This document shows, piece after piece, positions 46,249-60,069 of a stretch of 64,000 nt of DNA. The position numbers and the translations under genes are program-made. The notes under the pieces were generated by a model. That model made no database searches, was not told the DNA's origin, and saw nothing but the letters and a program-made list of their open reading frames with translations. The DNA is from Pycnopodia helianthoides (Eukaryota > Echinodermata > Asteroidea > Forcipulatida > Asteriidae). The stretch lies in NCBI GenBank assembly GCA_032158295.1, contig CM063249.1, forward strand, positions 2,636,501 through 2,700,500, written 5' to 3'. Numbering within the stretch: position 1 is the first letter of the stretch; every line of letters begins with the position of its first letter.

Positions 46249-46839
46249 CCTAACTCTCGTTTTGTCTGATTTTTGGATTTTTAGTCTCTCACTCTTGATC
46301 CCAAGTTTTCAGCTTTTTTGGTTGTTCATTTTCTGGAAACTCAAAGTGATTGAACTAACAATCAATCATTTGTTTACTATTTTAGCAGTCATTTTATTTT
46401 GGTAGCGTATCCTTTGGGAGTAGGGGCGGCATGTTAGACTTCAAAACCCTGATCCAACTTAAGTGTTTGCTTCCATGACAGGCGTGAGATAGGGCTGTAA
46501 TGTTCTTCATGACCTTGGTTTGGAGCATGTTGAGTGAGATTCACTTGTACCATCGCCATGTGCTTGTGAATGCTGCATACAGATAGGTAGAGCTGTCTGT
46601 CAGGGCTTGCAGCCTGTGCACTGTGTTTCAAATTGATTAGCCTATCGTACTACAACTTAGACAAACCTTTAAAGAATGCAGAGCTTACATCTTAATTAAC
46701 CCTGACGCCCCCAAAGTCCAAACATTGGGATGTTGAGTTGCCATAGTGCGGGTAGGGTTAAGGAGAGTCCTTAGCCAAAGACACTAGGGGATTAGGATTA
46801 ACTCCTCCGAAGCTCTCTGAATCCATCATAATCCAACAA

Positions 46840-47212
46840 TATGATAAGCACAAAAAGTAGCTAATCACAACAAAATTTTGATAGAATAAGGTTTACCAGC
46901 CAAACTGCCATACCACATGTACAATTTGTGACTGGTATCCTGCTCATCTCTGCTTAGCACAAAATTGTTAAGCAATTTTTCTGCTTAAGCAGCTTATATG
47001 AAATTGGGCCCATGAAATTGGACCCAGGGCCCAATTTCATATGGCTGCTTACATTGCTTAAGCACAAAAAGTAGCTAAGCACTACAAAATAGCACTCACC
47101 AGAACAAACCATGTCACAAGTACCATCTGTGACTGATGTCCTGCTTAATTTTTTGCTCAGCAGAATATTTTAAGCACTATTGGCTGCTTAAGCAGCTCTA
47201 TAAAAATTGTGT
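46840..47212. repeat. Two adjacent family D foldback repeats
   Basis: First 46840-47011, ending AGCTTATATGAAATTGGGCCC. Second 47026-47212, starting AGGGCCCAATTTCATATGGC. Internal AGCACAAAAAGTAGCTAA shared. Confidence 0.7.
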
Positions 47213-48866
47213 ATTGGATGAGTTGGTTTGCCTGGCTCATGGCATGAAGTAGTTTGTATTCTGAATGAGGTCTGATGACTCAGTTAAAGATTAGGCAGTT
47301 CTTTAATAGATTGGGATGGTCGTCAAACAGGCTCTGTGTTACTACATTTAGTGTCCTAAAATGCCCCTTTTGCCTTAACTTGTTCAATCTACTACCCATG
47401 AGCAGAGAGATAACAACAGCGCCCTCACAGTACACACGCCCTCTCGTGTTGATACTCCAAACATGATGCAAACTAGAAACCGTGTACCAAGTAATTCTAT
47501 TATAGAAAAGGGAAGTCCCTTTTATTCTTGCAAGGAAATTCAAGTCATTCCTTTTTTCCATTTTTTGTTGACAACTTTCCCCTAAGCTGGCTCAAGTCCT
47601 GAAAATGATTGATATGGTTTTTTTTTTTTTCTTGGGAAATCGAAAGTTTAGGAGGAGGGGGAGTGTTCATGTGAGACGAAACACGTTTTGGGCAGATTGT
47701 ATCTGTTTTGCCATTACCTGTCATTTTGAATTAATGAAAGATCACCTGCCATGTTTCAATTGGGTTGAGTCATCAACCAAGGAGACTGGTCCCCTGTCTT
47801 TATCCGCAAGGTTAAAGACAGGCACTGGTCTACTGACCCAATGATTTCATTGCAATTGGATACAAAGATTTCATTGGATAAACGTGCAGTGACATAAGCT
47901 TTCCATATCTGTGCCATGATTGGTCCGAGGTGATGTAATTTTATCAGCTTGCTCTTTCAATCGTCCGCATGCAGCGTGTGCATAATGTTTGTACATCATG
48001 TGATGTTGTTTCATTCACTTGTAATAATGTGTACCAGTACATGTACGTGTGAAGCGTCTGCGAATCTCCGCGTGAAATGAATGCAAGGTCAAAGGTACAT
48101 CTGGCAACATCCGGCCAAGCTGGTATCTGGCGTTATTCACGCGTCTCAAAGTGTGACATCAGCTGTTCAGGCTATCAACCAAAGTAGAAGTCAGAATATC
48201 ATATTCAATGCCACTAATCTTATCATTTCCTGAGACTTTATGAGGTTTTTCTTGAGAAGGGTTTGCTGTGAGATACTTTCTTTGGTGTGCAATTGAGCTT
48301 TTAAGGCTTCAGGTTGAGTTTGGTGTTCGTTCGGTTGTCTTTCGGTGAAGATTTAGGAGAAAGAGTCTTTAGAAAATCTGTTCTTCTAGAATAATTGAAG
48401 TATTGCAAAGTAGTCTCTCGGTTATTGGTGTTTGTTCTTGTTTTTTGGAAGATTAAAAAATATATATATATTTATTTTTATTTTTTCTAGATAATTATTT
48501 TAAAAAAATTTAGGATGGAAGGGGGTGGTCTGTTTATTTATTTTTTGGGGGTGGGGATTTGAAATTATGTCTGGTGGAGGAGGTTGGTTTAAGGTTGCAT
48601 CATCTTTGAATCAAGATATAGTAAATCAAACAATCAAATTGTAAAATCATCAGATAATATCATCAGGGATGCCACCTCTAAATATTCCGTTTGTCACCAT
48701 AGCGATGCAAGGTGCACACAGTGTATGGTAATAATTTACATGTAGTTGATGTAGCTGCTCCATGCAATGTATTGTTGCTGTCGTTGAACCCAACTGTCGG
48801 TTCTAAATTAGGGTGGATTTACTTTGAAGTTTGAGACGTTTCCTTTGTGGTCGAATCCATTACAGG

Positions 48867-49356
48867 AAAGATTAGGGTGTGTACAAACGTACATATGGCC
48901 TTTGAGTGACATGCAGAAGATATAGGAGATGCCCTGTCCAACCAATGAATGGATTCTAAACAGAAATCCAGAAAATGCGTTTTGTGTAAGCTATTGAATG
49001 GGTTATTTGTTGTTTTTTAAAACAACTTTTACGCATCAATATCAGGCGTACTTTTGTTGAAAGCATCTTTCTTAATAAATTTGGGGGGGGGTTGACCAAA
49101 AAATAATTTTAAATTACCCAGTCTTTTTTTACTTGATATTTGAAATAAAATACAATCTGGAAAACGGCGGCAGTTGGATCACCTTAAGGGGATGTGACTT
49201 TTTATTTCAAATATCAAGTAAAAAAAGACTGGGTGATTTTAAATTATTTTTTGGATTTCTGTTTAGAATCCATTCATTGGTGCGACAGGGCATCTCCTAT
49301 ATCTTCTGCATGTCACTCACAGGCCATTATATACGTTTGTACACACCCTAATCTTT
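48867..49356. mobile_element. Long foldback element with asymmetric insertion
   Basis: Outer arms 48867-48970 and 49253-49356 (AAAGATTAGGGTGTGTACAA and its complement), inner arms 49096-49147 and 49204-49254 (CCAAAAAATAATTTTAAATT ... ). The left arm carries 125 extra bases (48971-49095) that the right arm lacks. Confidence 0.85.
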
Positions 49357-49367
49357 GGGTGTGATCC

Positions 49368-49680
49368 CTGGCTATACAGCAGTTACAGGTTGAATGGCTT
49401 CTGACTGCCACCCCTAAGCAAAGGTACTGACAAATAGGGAAACCGCCAACATTAGGGCTAGACAGCTCAGTTGGTAGAGCACTTGCACGTTAATCCAGAT
49501 GGCTTTGGTTCAAATCCCGCTCTAAGTCAATTTTTCTTTGTTCAATCCCAAATAGGTTAGAGACTTGTCAATTTTTTTCGCCCGATTTTCACCAGGACTC
49601 TATCTGTTGCAAAAATGAGTGAATTACAAAACTGAATTTGACCTTGGAGTCCCTCTTTGAAAAATAGTTGGGGGGGCTTT
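49368..49680 (+). mobile_element. tRNA-derived SINE (CAGCTCAGTTGGTAGAGC type)
   Basis: Leader CAGGTTGAATGGCTTCTGAC, A box CAGCTCAGTTGGTAGAGCAC near 49465, B box GGTTCAAATCC near 49507, 3' part TCTATCTGTTGCAAAAATGA ... GAATTTGACCTTGGAG. Confidence 0.85.
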
Positions 49681-50887
49681 CAGGAACACAGTCAAAGTTT
49701 CTGGCTTGTTCTCATCATACTGTTTGACATGTTACTTTCACAATGTGAAGTGATCCATCAAGTCTCCGAATGCGTTTCTGACTAAAAAGGAATTGAAAAT
49801 GGCAAGTTGAAGTTCAAGTGTATTAAAGTTTGAATTGTTAACTACCCATCTGGAAGCTGGAAACATTAATTTAAAAAGCAGCCGCCTAAGAAATGTCATT
49901 TACAGACTCCCAATTACATGGAAACAGTAAATGTTCCCCAAGATAATTATTTAACGCCTGAGGTCAGGAAAGCTAAATTTAAAAAACTCAGGACTTTTTT
50001 CAATCGTCCCTTCGTATATTCTTAATCTTTTTCTTTTTTGGGGGTTATGAATGACATACCCCTCAAGGGGCGGGGGCGGGGGGGGGGGGGGGCTTGCCTC
50101 GGGGCAGGAAAATGGTATTTGATTGAACATGGGTGGCAAGGAACATGCTGTGGGCTTTGGGACGGAAACCCACCCACTTGCTCAGGATATGTCCCCTCAA
50201 CTGAAGACATTTTTTTTTTCAAATTTGCGGGAGAAGTCACTGTTAATCAAAACGGTGGATCTGTTACTGGGTTGCATTATGGCGTTGATGTCATAGTGAC
50301 AGCTGGAATGTTACAGATGTAACATGCAATGTTTTTCTGTCAGTAAACGCAACGGTTTTGTAATGTGACGTGTTTGTTACACTCTTTAACCGGATTTCTT
50401 TGTTATGAGTGATGGTGTTTTTTTTTGTAGCAGGCTGTTACTTTTGACTTGTTTGATCTATCACAGAAGTTACTTGACATGTTTGATCTGTATCACAGAA
50501 AGACAGTTTTGATTGCCAATGTGTGACATGTAACAGATGTGGCAAGATTGTGACTATCATGTCCTTGTTAGTCATTCTTCGGTCTTTACTTTCTTCAGCA
50601 TATGTACAAACCTTCACTGAGATTTAATTTGGGGGGAGGGGAATTCACAAGACTACAGGGATTGTAGCTCAACACTTGCACTGGACCAGAAATTTTGTCA
50701 CAAGACCAGAATCAAAATGAGGAGAACAAAATATACACAGTGTCACAATTAAACTGTTTTGATTTGAACAAGGAGAAGACTTATCTCATTTGTCTCATGG
50801 GTAAAATTTTCATATTCAACAGATATTTATAAGGCTCAAAGTCAACATTTGAACATCATTTGTAGAATTGAAGATGAGGTGAGGTAA

Positions 50888-50998
50888 TATTCTTCACAGA
50901 CACAAGACCACTGGATTTGTTCCGGTCGTAAGTTTACTGGCCCGAGGCTAAAAACACTGGCCTCGGGCCTGTGGTCCAGTGTGTTGGTTTCGAGCCCT
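50888..50998. repeat. Family L repeat
   Basis: Matches 16807-16905 through GTAAGTTTACTGGCCCGA and CTGGCCTCGGGCCTGTGG. Confidence 0.65.
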
Positions 50999-53151
50999 GC
51001 TTCAGGAGGTTGGACTCTTGTAGGCATGAGTGTTGTTCTGAAGAAAAAAAATCAAAATGCACAGTTTACAATAGATATCAGACCTACATACCTAAAAATT
51101 GCAACTTCAGTACCACCAAAGGCATTTCAATTCAGAAACGTTTGTAGAGCCATTTGCAGAATAAATGTTATATCCAATTGTAACATTTCATTTTCAATAT
51201 TTTAAACACTACCAAAGAAAAAGTCTGATGACTTAAAATATTTGATTTACACAAATTTACAGTACGCAAAAAAAAAAATACAAGAGCTATTTAACGCTCA
51301 CTGTGGATAGATGTTGATCACAGAGTCTCGAGGCTAAGCTGTCAGATTTGTTCTCAGATTTTTTTTTTTTTTACGGAAAGGTACTTATGAATAGGATTTA
51401 AAGGGTGGTGACGTGGTCTTAAACAGCTGTTTTAAACATTGCAGAGTCTTGGGTGTGCAATAAAGCACTTCGCCTTCGGCTTGGTCCTTATTGCACACCA
51501 CTGCCGGCTCTTAACGGCCGTTTGAGACCTCTTTGCCTACTCTTTTATTAATGCGATTATCATTTCATGAATCACAGCATGCAAGAGAAAGATCACATTT
51601 TTCTTTTTTGAGGGTCTTTCGCAGGATTCCTGCTGTTCCCACCTGGAATAGATCTACCCTCGCAGTTTTTCCAGTTATTATTCTTATTATTATTATTATA
51701 ACTGAGGGTTGATTGCTCATAATTCAAAATAATATGAGAAAGTAAAGATTTTATGAGCAGTTGTCTTTTGGAAGTCTATAAATATTTACTGACATATTAT
51801 TGATGATTGCAATCACATAAACGGAAATTAATCTGCACTACCCTAGATTTTTGAGTCATGGGAAGTTTGGTCTTGGTTCTTATCTTGCAACAACCTCTTA
51901 AATTTGAAGGCAACAGCGTCTGTGCCAAGAAACTGCCGTGACCTCAATATCACACGAGTAAAATTAATATGACCTAGATGTTTGTTGGTCGATAAGGCGG
52001 GGAGAAAATTCAAACCAGTCGCAGAGCGTGACTGTTCTCCTTCTTCTTTGTTAGACCGACTGTCTATCACACCGGGAAAAAAAAGTAAAACTTGCTTAAT
52101 TTTTTTTTCAGGAAAAGCCGAAGGGGGGAAAATCAAGCCAATTAACTTCATTATCAGTGATTTAAGTCATGTTTATTTTAAGATATTGAACACTGACTAA
52201 TCTATAAGTCTGGTAACAGTCTCTCTTCCTTCATTGTCGATATCATAATCACTTGAAAATAAATGAATGTAAATTTGTGCTCAAAGTTGTTTTGTTTTTA
52301 AGAAATGGTAAAAAGGATCTAAATTCAAAGTTATTAAAAAGGGTTTTATGAATGTTGCTTTATTTATTGCAAATTAACAACATTGCTAAAAGGTCTTGAA
52401 GCTTTTCTTCACAAGATTTGTGACTGTGGCTCGGCCTGCTTGAACAGGGGTTGCTGTGGGTGCTGCAGCACCCCAAACTGTTTTGCATAGGGGTGCTGGA
52501 ATATACTACAGCACCCCTGCTTTTACAAACATTGAAAAATCAAAGTTGAATTCCCACCATTTCGGCGCTGCTCTCTCAACATGTCTAACTTTCATGATGT
52601 TGGCACAAACCAGTGCAAAATAAGTTCTAGAAGGCCTTCAGTAATTTTTGTTTCATCGCAGGCTTTAAAAAAAAATTTACAGGCCTTTTGTAGTTCTCTT
52701 TTTTTTTTTTTCAAAGGTGCAAGGTTCCATTTCAGTGTCATTTGATGGAGTACTTTTAGAAATGTTTGCATCAACATGATCAACTAAAAATAAATAAATA
52801 CACTCGGAAGTATGATAGTTCCAAAGAACAAAGAAATTTATTACTTTAAACAAATTATATTATTTTCTTCTTCTTCTTTTCATTTCATTCTTTTTGGGGG
52901 GGGGGGGAGAGGGGGGTTTTGGTTGGCACAGCAAGCTTGTGATCCAAGTACAAGGTTCAAAATTTGTAGTTCACCGACACCTCTAAACTATTTTCCCCCA
53001 TGGCACACCCTCACATTAAGCTGGTGATTTCATTGGGTAATATATACAAGAGTGAGTATTGAGGTAGTACCTCCTCACCGCTGAATGGTGGCACTGTCCT
53101 GAAGGGCACTCTGTCAGGATGTGAACTACTGACTGCCTTTTTCTTGTTTAA

Positions 53152-53528
53152 AGGAACATTACAGAATTGGTAATTGTAAAATATACTTTTGATCCCAGAT
53201 TTACATAAAACTTACACGGTCTAATGATGATGATAGTAGAAAACACCCCTTGAAATATTTCTGTCTGAAATGCCATATTTGACGAGAAATGAATAAACTA
53301 ATTTTCCGATTGGAGTTTATCGCTCAGTGAGCGTTTTATTCATTTGTTGAACCTCTATGATTTCATGCAAATGTGTAATCGGTTTTTTCACTATTTTCTC
53401 GTGACCCAGTAGGCCGATCGATCTCAAACTTCTACAGGTTTGTCAGTTTATGTATATGGTGGATTATATAAAGTGCTTACACTGCCAGCAACTGTTTTGT
53501 TAGCAAAAACCAATTCTGTAATGTTCCT
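53152..53528 (-). mobile_element. MITE, family C, copy 3 (inverted)
   Basis: TTAA at 53148-53151, right flank TTGA. Reverse complement of copies 1 and 2 with few differences. Confidence 0.85.
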
Positions 53529-53576
53529 TTGATAGAGATGTTACCATTGAGCTTATTACTACTTGGTTCTTATGCA

Positions 53577-53735
53577 GTGGCGTTTCGTGGCCGAGCGGTC
53601 TAGTGCACCAGACTCGAGTTCTGATGGCTGAATCATCAAAGTGTGGGTTCAATTCCCAGTCATGTCCTTGAGCAATTAGGCACTGAACCACAATTGCTTC
53701 TCTCTACCAAGGTGTATAAATGCGAACCTGAGAGG
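53577..53735 (+). mobile_element. tRNA-derived SINE, truncated
   Basis: GTTTCGTGGCCGAGCGGTCT (A box), GGGTTCAATTCCCAG (B box), body GAACCACAATTGCTTCTCTC. The 3' half is replaced by unrelated sequence. Confidence 0.75.
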
Positions 53736-54036
53736 GCTGAGACGGCATTGTGGTGGATTAACCCCGTGGTGCTAATTACAGAAGCTTGGGGTTGGATGCT
53801 CCCCAGGGAGTTGAGAATGTTTGAGGAAATTCTGAGGAATGGTAGAAGTATGCCTGATGAACAAGGATAAGAACCTTCTGACAAGATGGCATGTGGCACT
53901 AAACTTGGTGCATTCATTTCCACAAGTGGTTGTCAACTTGGCTGTTAAACATCTCGTTCTTGGCAGATATTGGCGTCTTAATGGAAACCTGTTTGTATTC
54001 TTTTAAACTGTTGGTAATATTTTAGTCAATGTTCAC

Positions 54037-54385
54037 TGTGGCATTTTGTGGCTGAGCGGTTAAGAGCACCGGACTCAAGCTCTGATGTTTCTGATCAGCA
54101 GAGAGTGTGTTCGAGTCCTGGTCGTGGCACTTGTGTCCTTGAGCAAGATACTTTACCACGCTTTGTCCTTCAGATGGGACATTAAGCCCTAGGTCCCGTG
54201 TACTAGGATTGGTAGTGCACTTTAAAGAACCCAGAACACTTATCATGGAAGAGTAGGGGTTAACCCCGGTGTTTCTGGTTCACATAGCAAGCACCCTTGT
54301 TTACAGGTCTCCTCAGGCTTGCGAGCTACAGTGATTAATTCACTATTGAGGCATCCGTGGTTTCATTACCAGTATATAATAATAA
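54037..54385 (+). mobile_element. Full-length tRNA-derived SINE
   Basis: GGCTGAGCGGTTAAGAGCAC (A box), GTTCGAGTCCTGG (B box), and the same body as 19220-19586 through TTTCATTACCAGTATATAAT, with an AATAAT tail. Confidence 0.88.
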
Positions 54386-54924
54386 TAAATCTTCATTCGG
54401 TATGTCCTCTATGTATTTCTTGCTTGAGTCAATGGTACAAAATAGGCCAGGCCCAATTTCATAAAAATGTGGCCTAAGGCAGAATTCCGTGGTAAGGGTT
54501 AATCCCTCAAATTAGCCCCTCCCCCTCCCTCTGCCATCCCAAGTAACATACTCATGCCAAAACGTTTCCTTTTGTACATATTATTATTATTTGTTAGCAG
54601 TGACCCCATTGTTTTTTTTAACACAAAGTCAAACAAAGTTCATCCTCAGTTTTATTGAAACACAACAATCCCTCTTTTTTTGCAACCCCTCGGTTTCATT
54701 GAGTATCAGTGGAGGCATTGGATCTGGGACAAGTTCAGAAGGAAATGTCTCATATCTGTTGGAACTATTCAATTTACACCAAGGCACCATGCACAACGAA
54801 GTGTGAGGAGAATGCACTATTCCTGCACCGCCATGTGCATCTCAGAAGGAGGCACATGGGTGTGCACAACCTACACGCTTCAGCCACTTTTCTTACGTGC
54901 ACGAACATGAACATGTTACAGACT

Positions 54925-55500
54925 ATTTTAGATGAAGGATCAGTCGGGGGGGGGGGGCTAAGTAAGATGCTGGAGTGGCGAAACCCACCCCTACCCCCTA
55001 ACACGCATGTGATGTTTAGAAATCTTTTACATAAACTCAGTGGGGATCCAAGTAAGATGATGAGATGGAACCCCCCCCCTTCCCCGCCCCCACATTTTGG
55101 GATGAATGATCAGTTGGGTTAACCCCCACCCACCCCACCCCCAGCGGATGTTACTGTCTTTTTGGGATGAACAATCGGTCAGGATCCAAGTGGCATTCTG
55201 AGGTGCGGTCACTCCCCCCCCCCCCCCCACCATCTACATATGATGTTATTGACTTTTTGGGATGAACAATCAGTCAGGATCCAAATGGGACATTGAGGTG
55301 GCAACCCCCTCCCCCCACCCATGTCATGTACTGACTTATGGGAATCAAAGTGGGATGAGGCAATTTCCCCCCCCCTCCCCCATGCACAAGTAAAACAACC
55401 CATTGCCTGCTTATTTGATATTTGGTGGTCTGGTGGTGGATCTGTGTTCACCTGACACCCTGGCAAAAGACTCTTAGCCCCCCCCCCCCCCACGGCAAAT
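54925..55500. repeat. C-rich minisatellite, units of about 80-100 bp
   Basis: Repeated blocks TTTTGGGATGAACAATC-GTCAGGATCCAA each lead to a tract of 8-15 C. At least five imperfect units; unit length varies with the C tract. Confidence 0.75.
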
Positions 55501-58500
55501 CAAACACTTATTACATCACCTCTTCAGGTGGAAGGGTTCAATGCATCATCTCGGTGAAGTACAAACCTCGTTAGGTACCCCCCAAAAAAACCACTTGAGG
55601 ACTTTAGAGTCTAAGCCACTGTGGTATGCCACACTCATCGTCGTATTGTGTTTCTCTATCAACAAGATCACCTAAATTGGACAAACTTTCTGCCAAACTC
55701 CACCGTGATTGATGTAACTCGATTTTCTTATTAGCTTGATTTCCTGACGTGTTTCCTCTTGTAAGGGAGTTTGGATGAGGCAGGAAGTGAAAGAAGGTAG
55801 AACAACGGAAGTCAGTCACGAAGACAGATTCAGCTGGATTGAAATTCTCCAGTGTGTTGCACCCTGTCGTCAAGTTTCTATGCACAGCGGTATACCCTGG
55901 GTTTTACCTGGGGGAGGGGGGCCCTCTGTTCCTACCTCAAAATACAACATTCTTGTAGACGTCATATTGTTGAATTTATGAGTGATGTTAAAAAGAGTAG
56001 AATGAATTTTGACGAGGAGTTGGTATTGTTTATTGGTATTGGTTTATGCATATTCCACTGGTGGCCCGCCGGCCAAATTACTAGAATGTTACAATGTAAA
56101 AATATTTAAAGATACGTATGCAAACGCTGAAAATTGCTTCAAAATTGAGACGGTGAAAAAGTTATGGTCCGGCCATAACAAATGACCAGAATAACAGAGA
56201 AGAAAGCTTGACACCAAAAAATTGTAGAATAAAAATAGGGGGTGCATAGGAAAAATAGTAATTTAATGAGAATGCCAACTATTCATGTAGAATTTACATA
56301 AATGAATAATTAATAGTACAAAACATTTATAAAGTGCCAAAATTCACAAATATTTATAAGCACTAAGGCACTTTGCGAAAAAAAAAGTGAGCAAAAAAAT
56401 CACTGAGTGATGGATGATAAACAAAAATTCCAAGAATACTTTCAATCTAAAACGAAATGTGTTTAAGAACTCTCATAGATGCAGCCCTTAGCTATAGACC
56501 ATGCGAACGTTGTTTACAATAAGTGTGACCCTGTACATTCTTTGAGTATTCTGGCAGGCAAGATACAACACTGGTCCTATGGGAAAGTTGACATTTTGTG
56601 TCATAATTTCCACATAAAACCAAGAGTTATGAAAGTAAAAGCTGCCCCCTTTCATCATATCAAAAGTTGATAAGAATTAGACAGTGCAATCTCCATAAAA
56701 TATAAGATTTTATGCTTTCTTCCATTGAGCTGTGTACAAATCGTGCCTGCAGGAAGTCCAGGCTCTGTTGGTCTTTTGTAAACATGTGATGTCACAGGTC
56801 ACATCGTCTGTACATTAAAGGCAATTAATTTCTTTTAAACAGTCTTTTGGGGTGGGTGTGGTTGAGTAAATTTCCACTTCAAGTTAAAAAAGAATTCTTA
56901 ATAATTGCAACACTTCAGACGGAAGTAAGAGTCATCACTTTTTTTTTATTCAATTTGTGGTTTCATCAGTTTGGGAAGTTTTAAAATATTGCCCTGAAAC
57001 GGCGGACGTGTATCCCATTTACGCACACTACCTAAGTCTGTGACAATGATTCAAATCTTGCATCATATGTATCCCAATTATCTCAAGCACACTAAATATC
57101 CTTGATTCTGATTGGAAAATCCATAGCAACAAGGATAGTGCACGGCCCATATCAAACCCGTTCTATCACGCTGTTCTAACTCCGTGTATGCGCTATTTTA
57201 AGCTACGCGTCAAGTTTGCTTGATGATAAACTCATTATCACATGCGCACTCTGCTCCGCACATCCGACTCGGCCTTTGGCCTCTTTGGATGTGGGACCAG
57301 AAGCGCTTTAGTTTTCCGTATCCCATTCGCGCTTGGGTGATAACTAATAATAGACCCATTGTAATGTAAATCAGCTCAACAACCCTGATGCCCTTTAAGC
57401 GCTTGTCAAAAGGGCCATCCTGTATTGTTCCAGCTCGGTGCAATCACTTAGGTCCCAAGGAAACCAAGGTAGACCTTAGAGGGAATCCCGAAGGATAACC
57501 CAGGGATCCTATCTCTGATGGCATACTGCCGGCCTTTTTTTACCCTCACCTCATGACCTACTGCCTTTCTCTGCCTCGAGCCTGGTTGGCCAGGTAAGGG
57601 GGGGGAAAGGCCCGGAGGAGGGAGGAGGGGGTGACTTGGAATCCCCCTTGGGGAGGGTTTGTGTCTGGATACTGTCTGGGATGCAGGTTAACGTGACGTT
57701 GATGCTCGGACTTCCTACCGTGGGTCTTACCTGGATGGTCGTGTGGCCCTGTGATTAAGAACAGCGTAGTTTATAGAAGCTTGGATTAGCTGGCTGGGGA
57801 AGGGTGTTAGCTCCACCTATATCTCACTTGCAGTTAGTTGACTGCTATATTTGTATGTGATATCCACAGGTTGGTCGGGGGAAATGCTCTCTCGTCGGGC
57901 ATATACCTTCATCATTCTCAGTTTTTGTTTGTGCTTTTCAGTGGTTATTCCCCTTGTCGTCTTCTTCTTCTTTTATGCAAACAGCTGTGAGGATATGGAG
58001 GCAGAGGTGAAATAGGCTGGTCCATTTTCTGGACTGATTGTTCTGTAGTAAGACACTGCAGGGAACCCAACCTAAAATAGCATAGCACATTGCCGCAGCA
58101 ATTTGTAAATCTGACATGATGAATCAAAATAAATAGACTGGCCCATAATAAGTATAGATTATTCTGTGGAATGATACTGTTGGTATACAGGGTACCCAAC
58201 CAAGATGGCCCTAGTGTGATATTTGAGAAGCTCTTTGAAGTGTGTGGGTTTTTGAAAAACTATTGTATAGCCCTTTACCAACCAAGTTTTTCAATTTATT
58301 CTGTATTACTATAATGTATATAAACAATTGTATTGACTATCATAAAATATACTTTAACCATGAATTTTTTTTTTTTTTTTTCAAATTTTTCTTCTTATAA
58401 TAATTTTATTACACATCCAACAGCGCAATAAGAATGAATAGGAGACAATGGAGAAATGTTCAGTTTTAGATGTGGGAGGAAAACCCCAAGCAATCAGGTG

Positions 58501-59699
58501 GGGACTGACCATCTTACCATCTTACATCTTACCATCTCAAAATCTTGCCTGTATTGGCAGTACAAAATATTAGCTCCCTCAGAAGTCCTATCGAACCATG
58601 TCACTTAGTTCTGGCAAAACTAATCTTGCCGCAAATTTTATGAAGTTTTGCAAACTATGGCACAGAGAGACTCATGTTGAAATGCACAAAGCGTTTTCAT
58701 CGGTTTGGGGGGTTTCTCCATCACAGTATTAAACAAAAAGTCTCTCACACAAAAGTCATAACTATCAAAGTAACCTTATAATTGGTTTCGGGAAGGTTTG
58801 TGTTAGAGGTTGCTCCTCCCTCTTCAGTCATCAGATATTTCACACATTATCAGGGCGTCCCTGAAGAGCCCTCCGTACACTCAATCCGCTTCCGTTTTAC
58901 AGGTGTAAAAATCATCATGACCTCCCCTCCCCCCTTCCATCCTGGCTAAAGTATTAAATGAAAAACAAATATAGTGTGAATCACAACATGCATAATTTTG
59001 CCTCGAAGAAGCCACCAGCGACCACCCCACCACCCCCCCCCCCCTCCTCCTCATGAGGATGGTTGTCATTTCCTGTCGCTATCGTTTGGTTTTAGATTAA
59101 GTATTTATGACAACTTCTGGTCTCATTGAGGGGCAGGGGGGGGGAATTAGCCTGGGACCCACGGCTTGGTGATCTGTCGATGCACTCTTGGGTCAAATGT
59201 GCTGAAAAGGGCGGTTCCTTTTTACAGAAGTTAAAGCTTGCCTACGACAGGCTCTTGGGAAACTTTCATCGAGCTAGCGGGGCACCAGTCCGATTAGAGC
59301 AACCTTGCTAAAGTTGGGATTTAGGGTAAGCTTAAGGAGTTCCACACTAGGGATGAGGGAAAGCTTGTAGGAATCCGAAATCAAGATGAGGACAAGCCTG
59401 CTTATTTCTGTAGTTCAGATTAGGGAAAGCTTAAATAGAGATTAGAGCTACCCAAATGGATTGAGAAATCTGGGCAAGATTCCAAAATACGAATTCGGAG
59501 AAGCTTGCCGGGTACAAAAGTGGAGAATAGAGAAAGCTTGGAGACTTTTAATATAGTTTGTTTGGCTTTACAATGTAGACTTTGGAATGTGGAGTTGTTA
59601 GGACATTGAGTTGTTCAGATGACTCTAGTTAAGAACTTTGTCACTAATGACCAAAATGGATCCCCACGTTATATATTTGTTTATTTATTTGTAAATTTA

Positions 59700-59948
59700 T
59701 AAATACTGGTTGTGAAGCCAAGGATTCTCAGAAAAGCGAATTAATCACTATTACTAACCACCCTATGGAGAGAAGACATAAAGTTTTATTTCTAGATTTG
59801 GCAGGAAAACCCAGATAATTGTTCCAGGGAAAACCACGCAGTAGGTAGGACTGTAACCCAAGCTGCATGGTGCCCCTTGGCGGGATTCGAACCGGGGTCC
59901 TAAAGGTGGAGGCAGGGAGGGAAGCAGACGCTAACCCGACTGCCCCAA
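59700..59948 (-). mobile_element. tRNA-derived SINE, - strand
   Basis: On the - strand: CAGTCGGGTTAGCGTCTGCT (A-box region), CCGGTTCGAATCCCG (B box), GGGTTACAGTCCTACC, GGTTTTCCCTGGAACAATTA. The tail is an ACCAGTATTTATAAA-like end. Confidence 0.85.
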
Positions 59949-60069
59949 GTGACATATATGAATTTACGTAAAAAAAAACTGATTACTCGTCTTCACATCT
60001 CAGTCAAAAATCGATAACTTAATATCGGGTGTTTTCATACCTTTAAGATGTAAGATGCAAATCACAGAT

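Noticed and set aside
47280..47561. 93-codon - strand frame
   Set aside because: No recognised domain, no splice context and no compositional change from flanking intron sequence.
51420..51545. Hairpin GGTGTGCAATAAA ... TTATTGCACACC as a terminator or RNA gene
   Set aside because: Looks like another short foldback repeat; no promoter or tail supports an RNA gene.
54629..55493. Overlapping long frames on both strands
   Set aside because: Arise from the C-rich minisatellite; translations are Pro/Gly/Cys-rich and change with tract length.
55604..55885. 93-codon - strand frame
   Set aside because: Starts at GTG, not ATG, and shows no recognisable family; considered chance.
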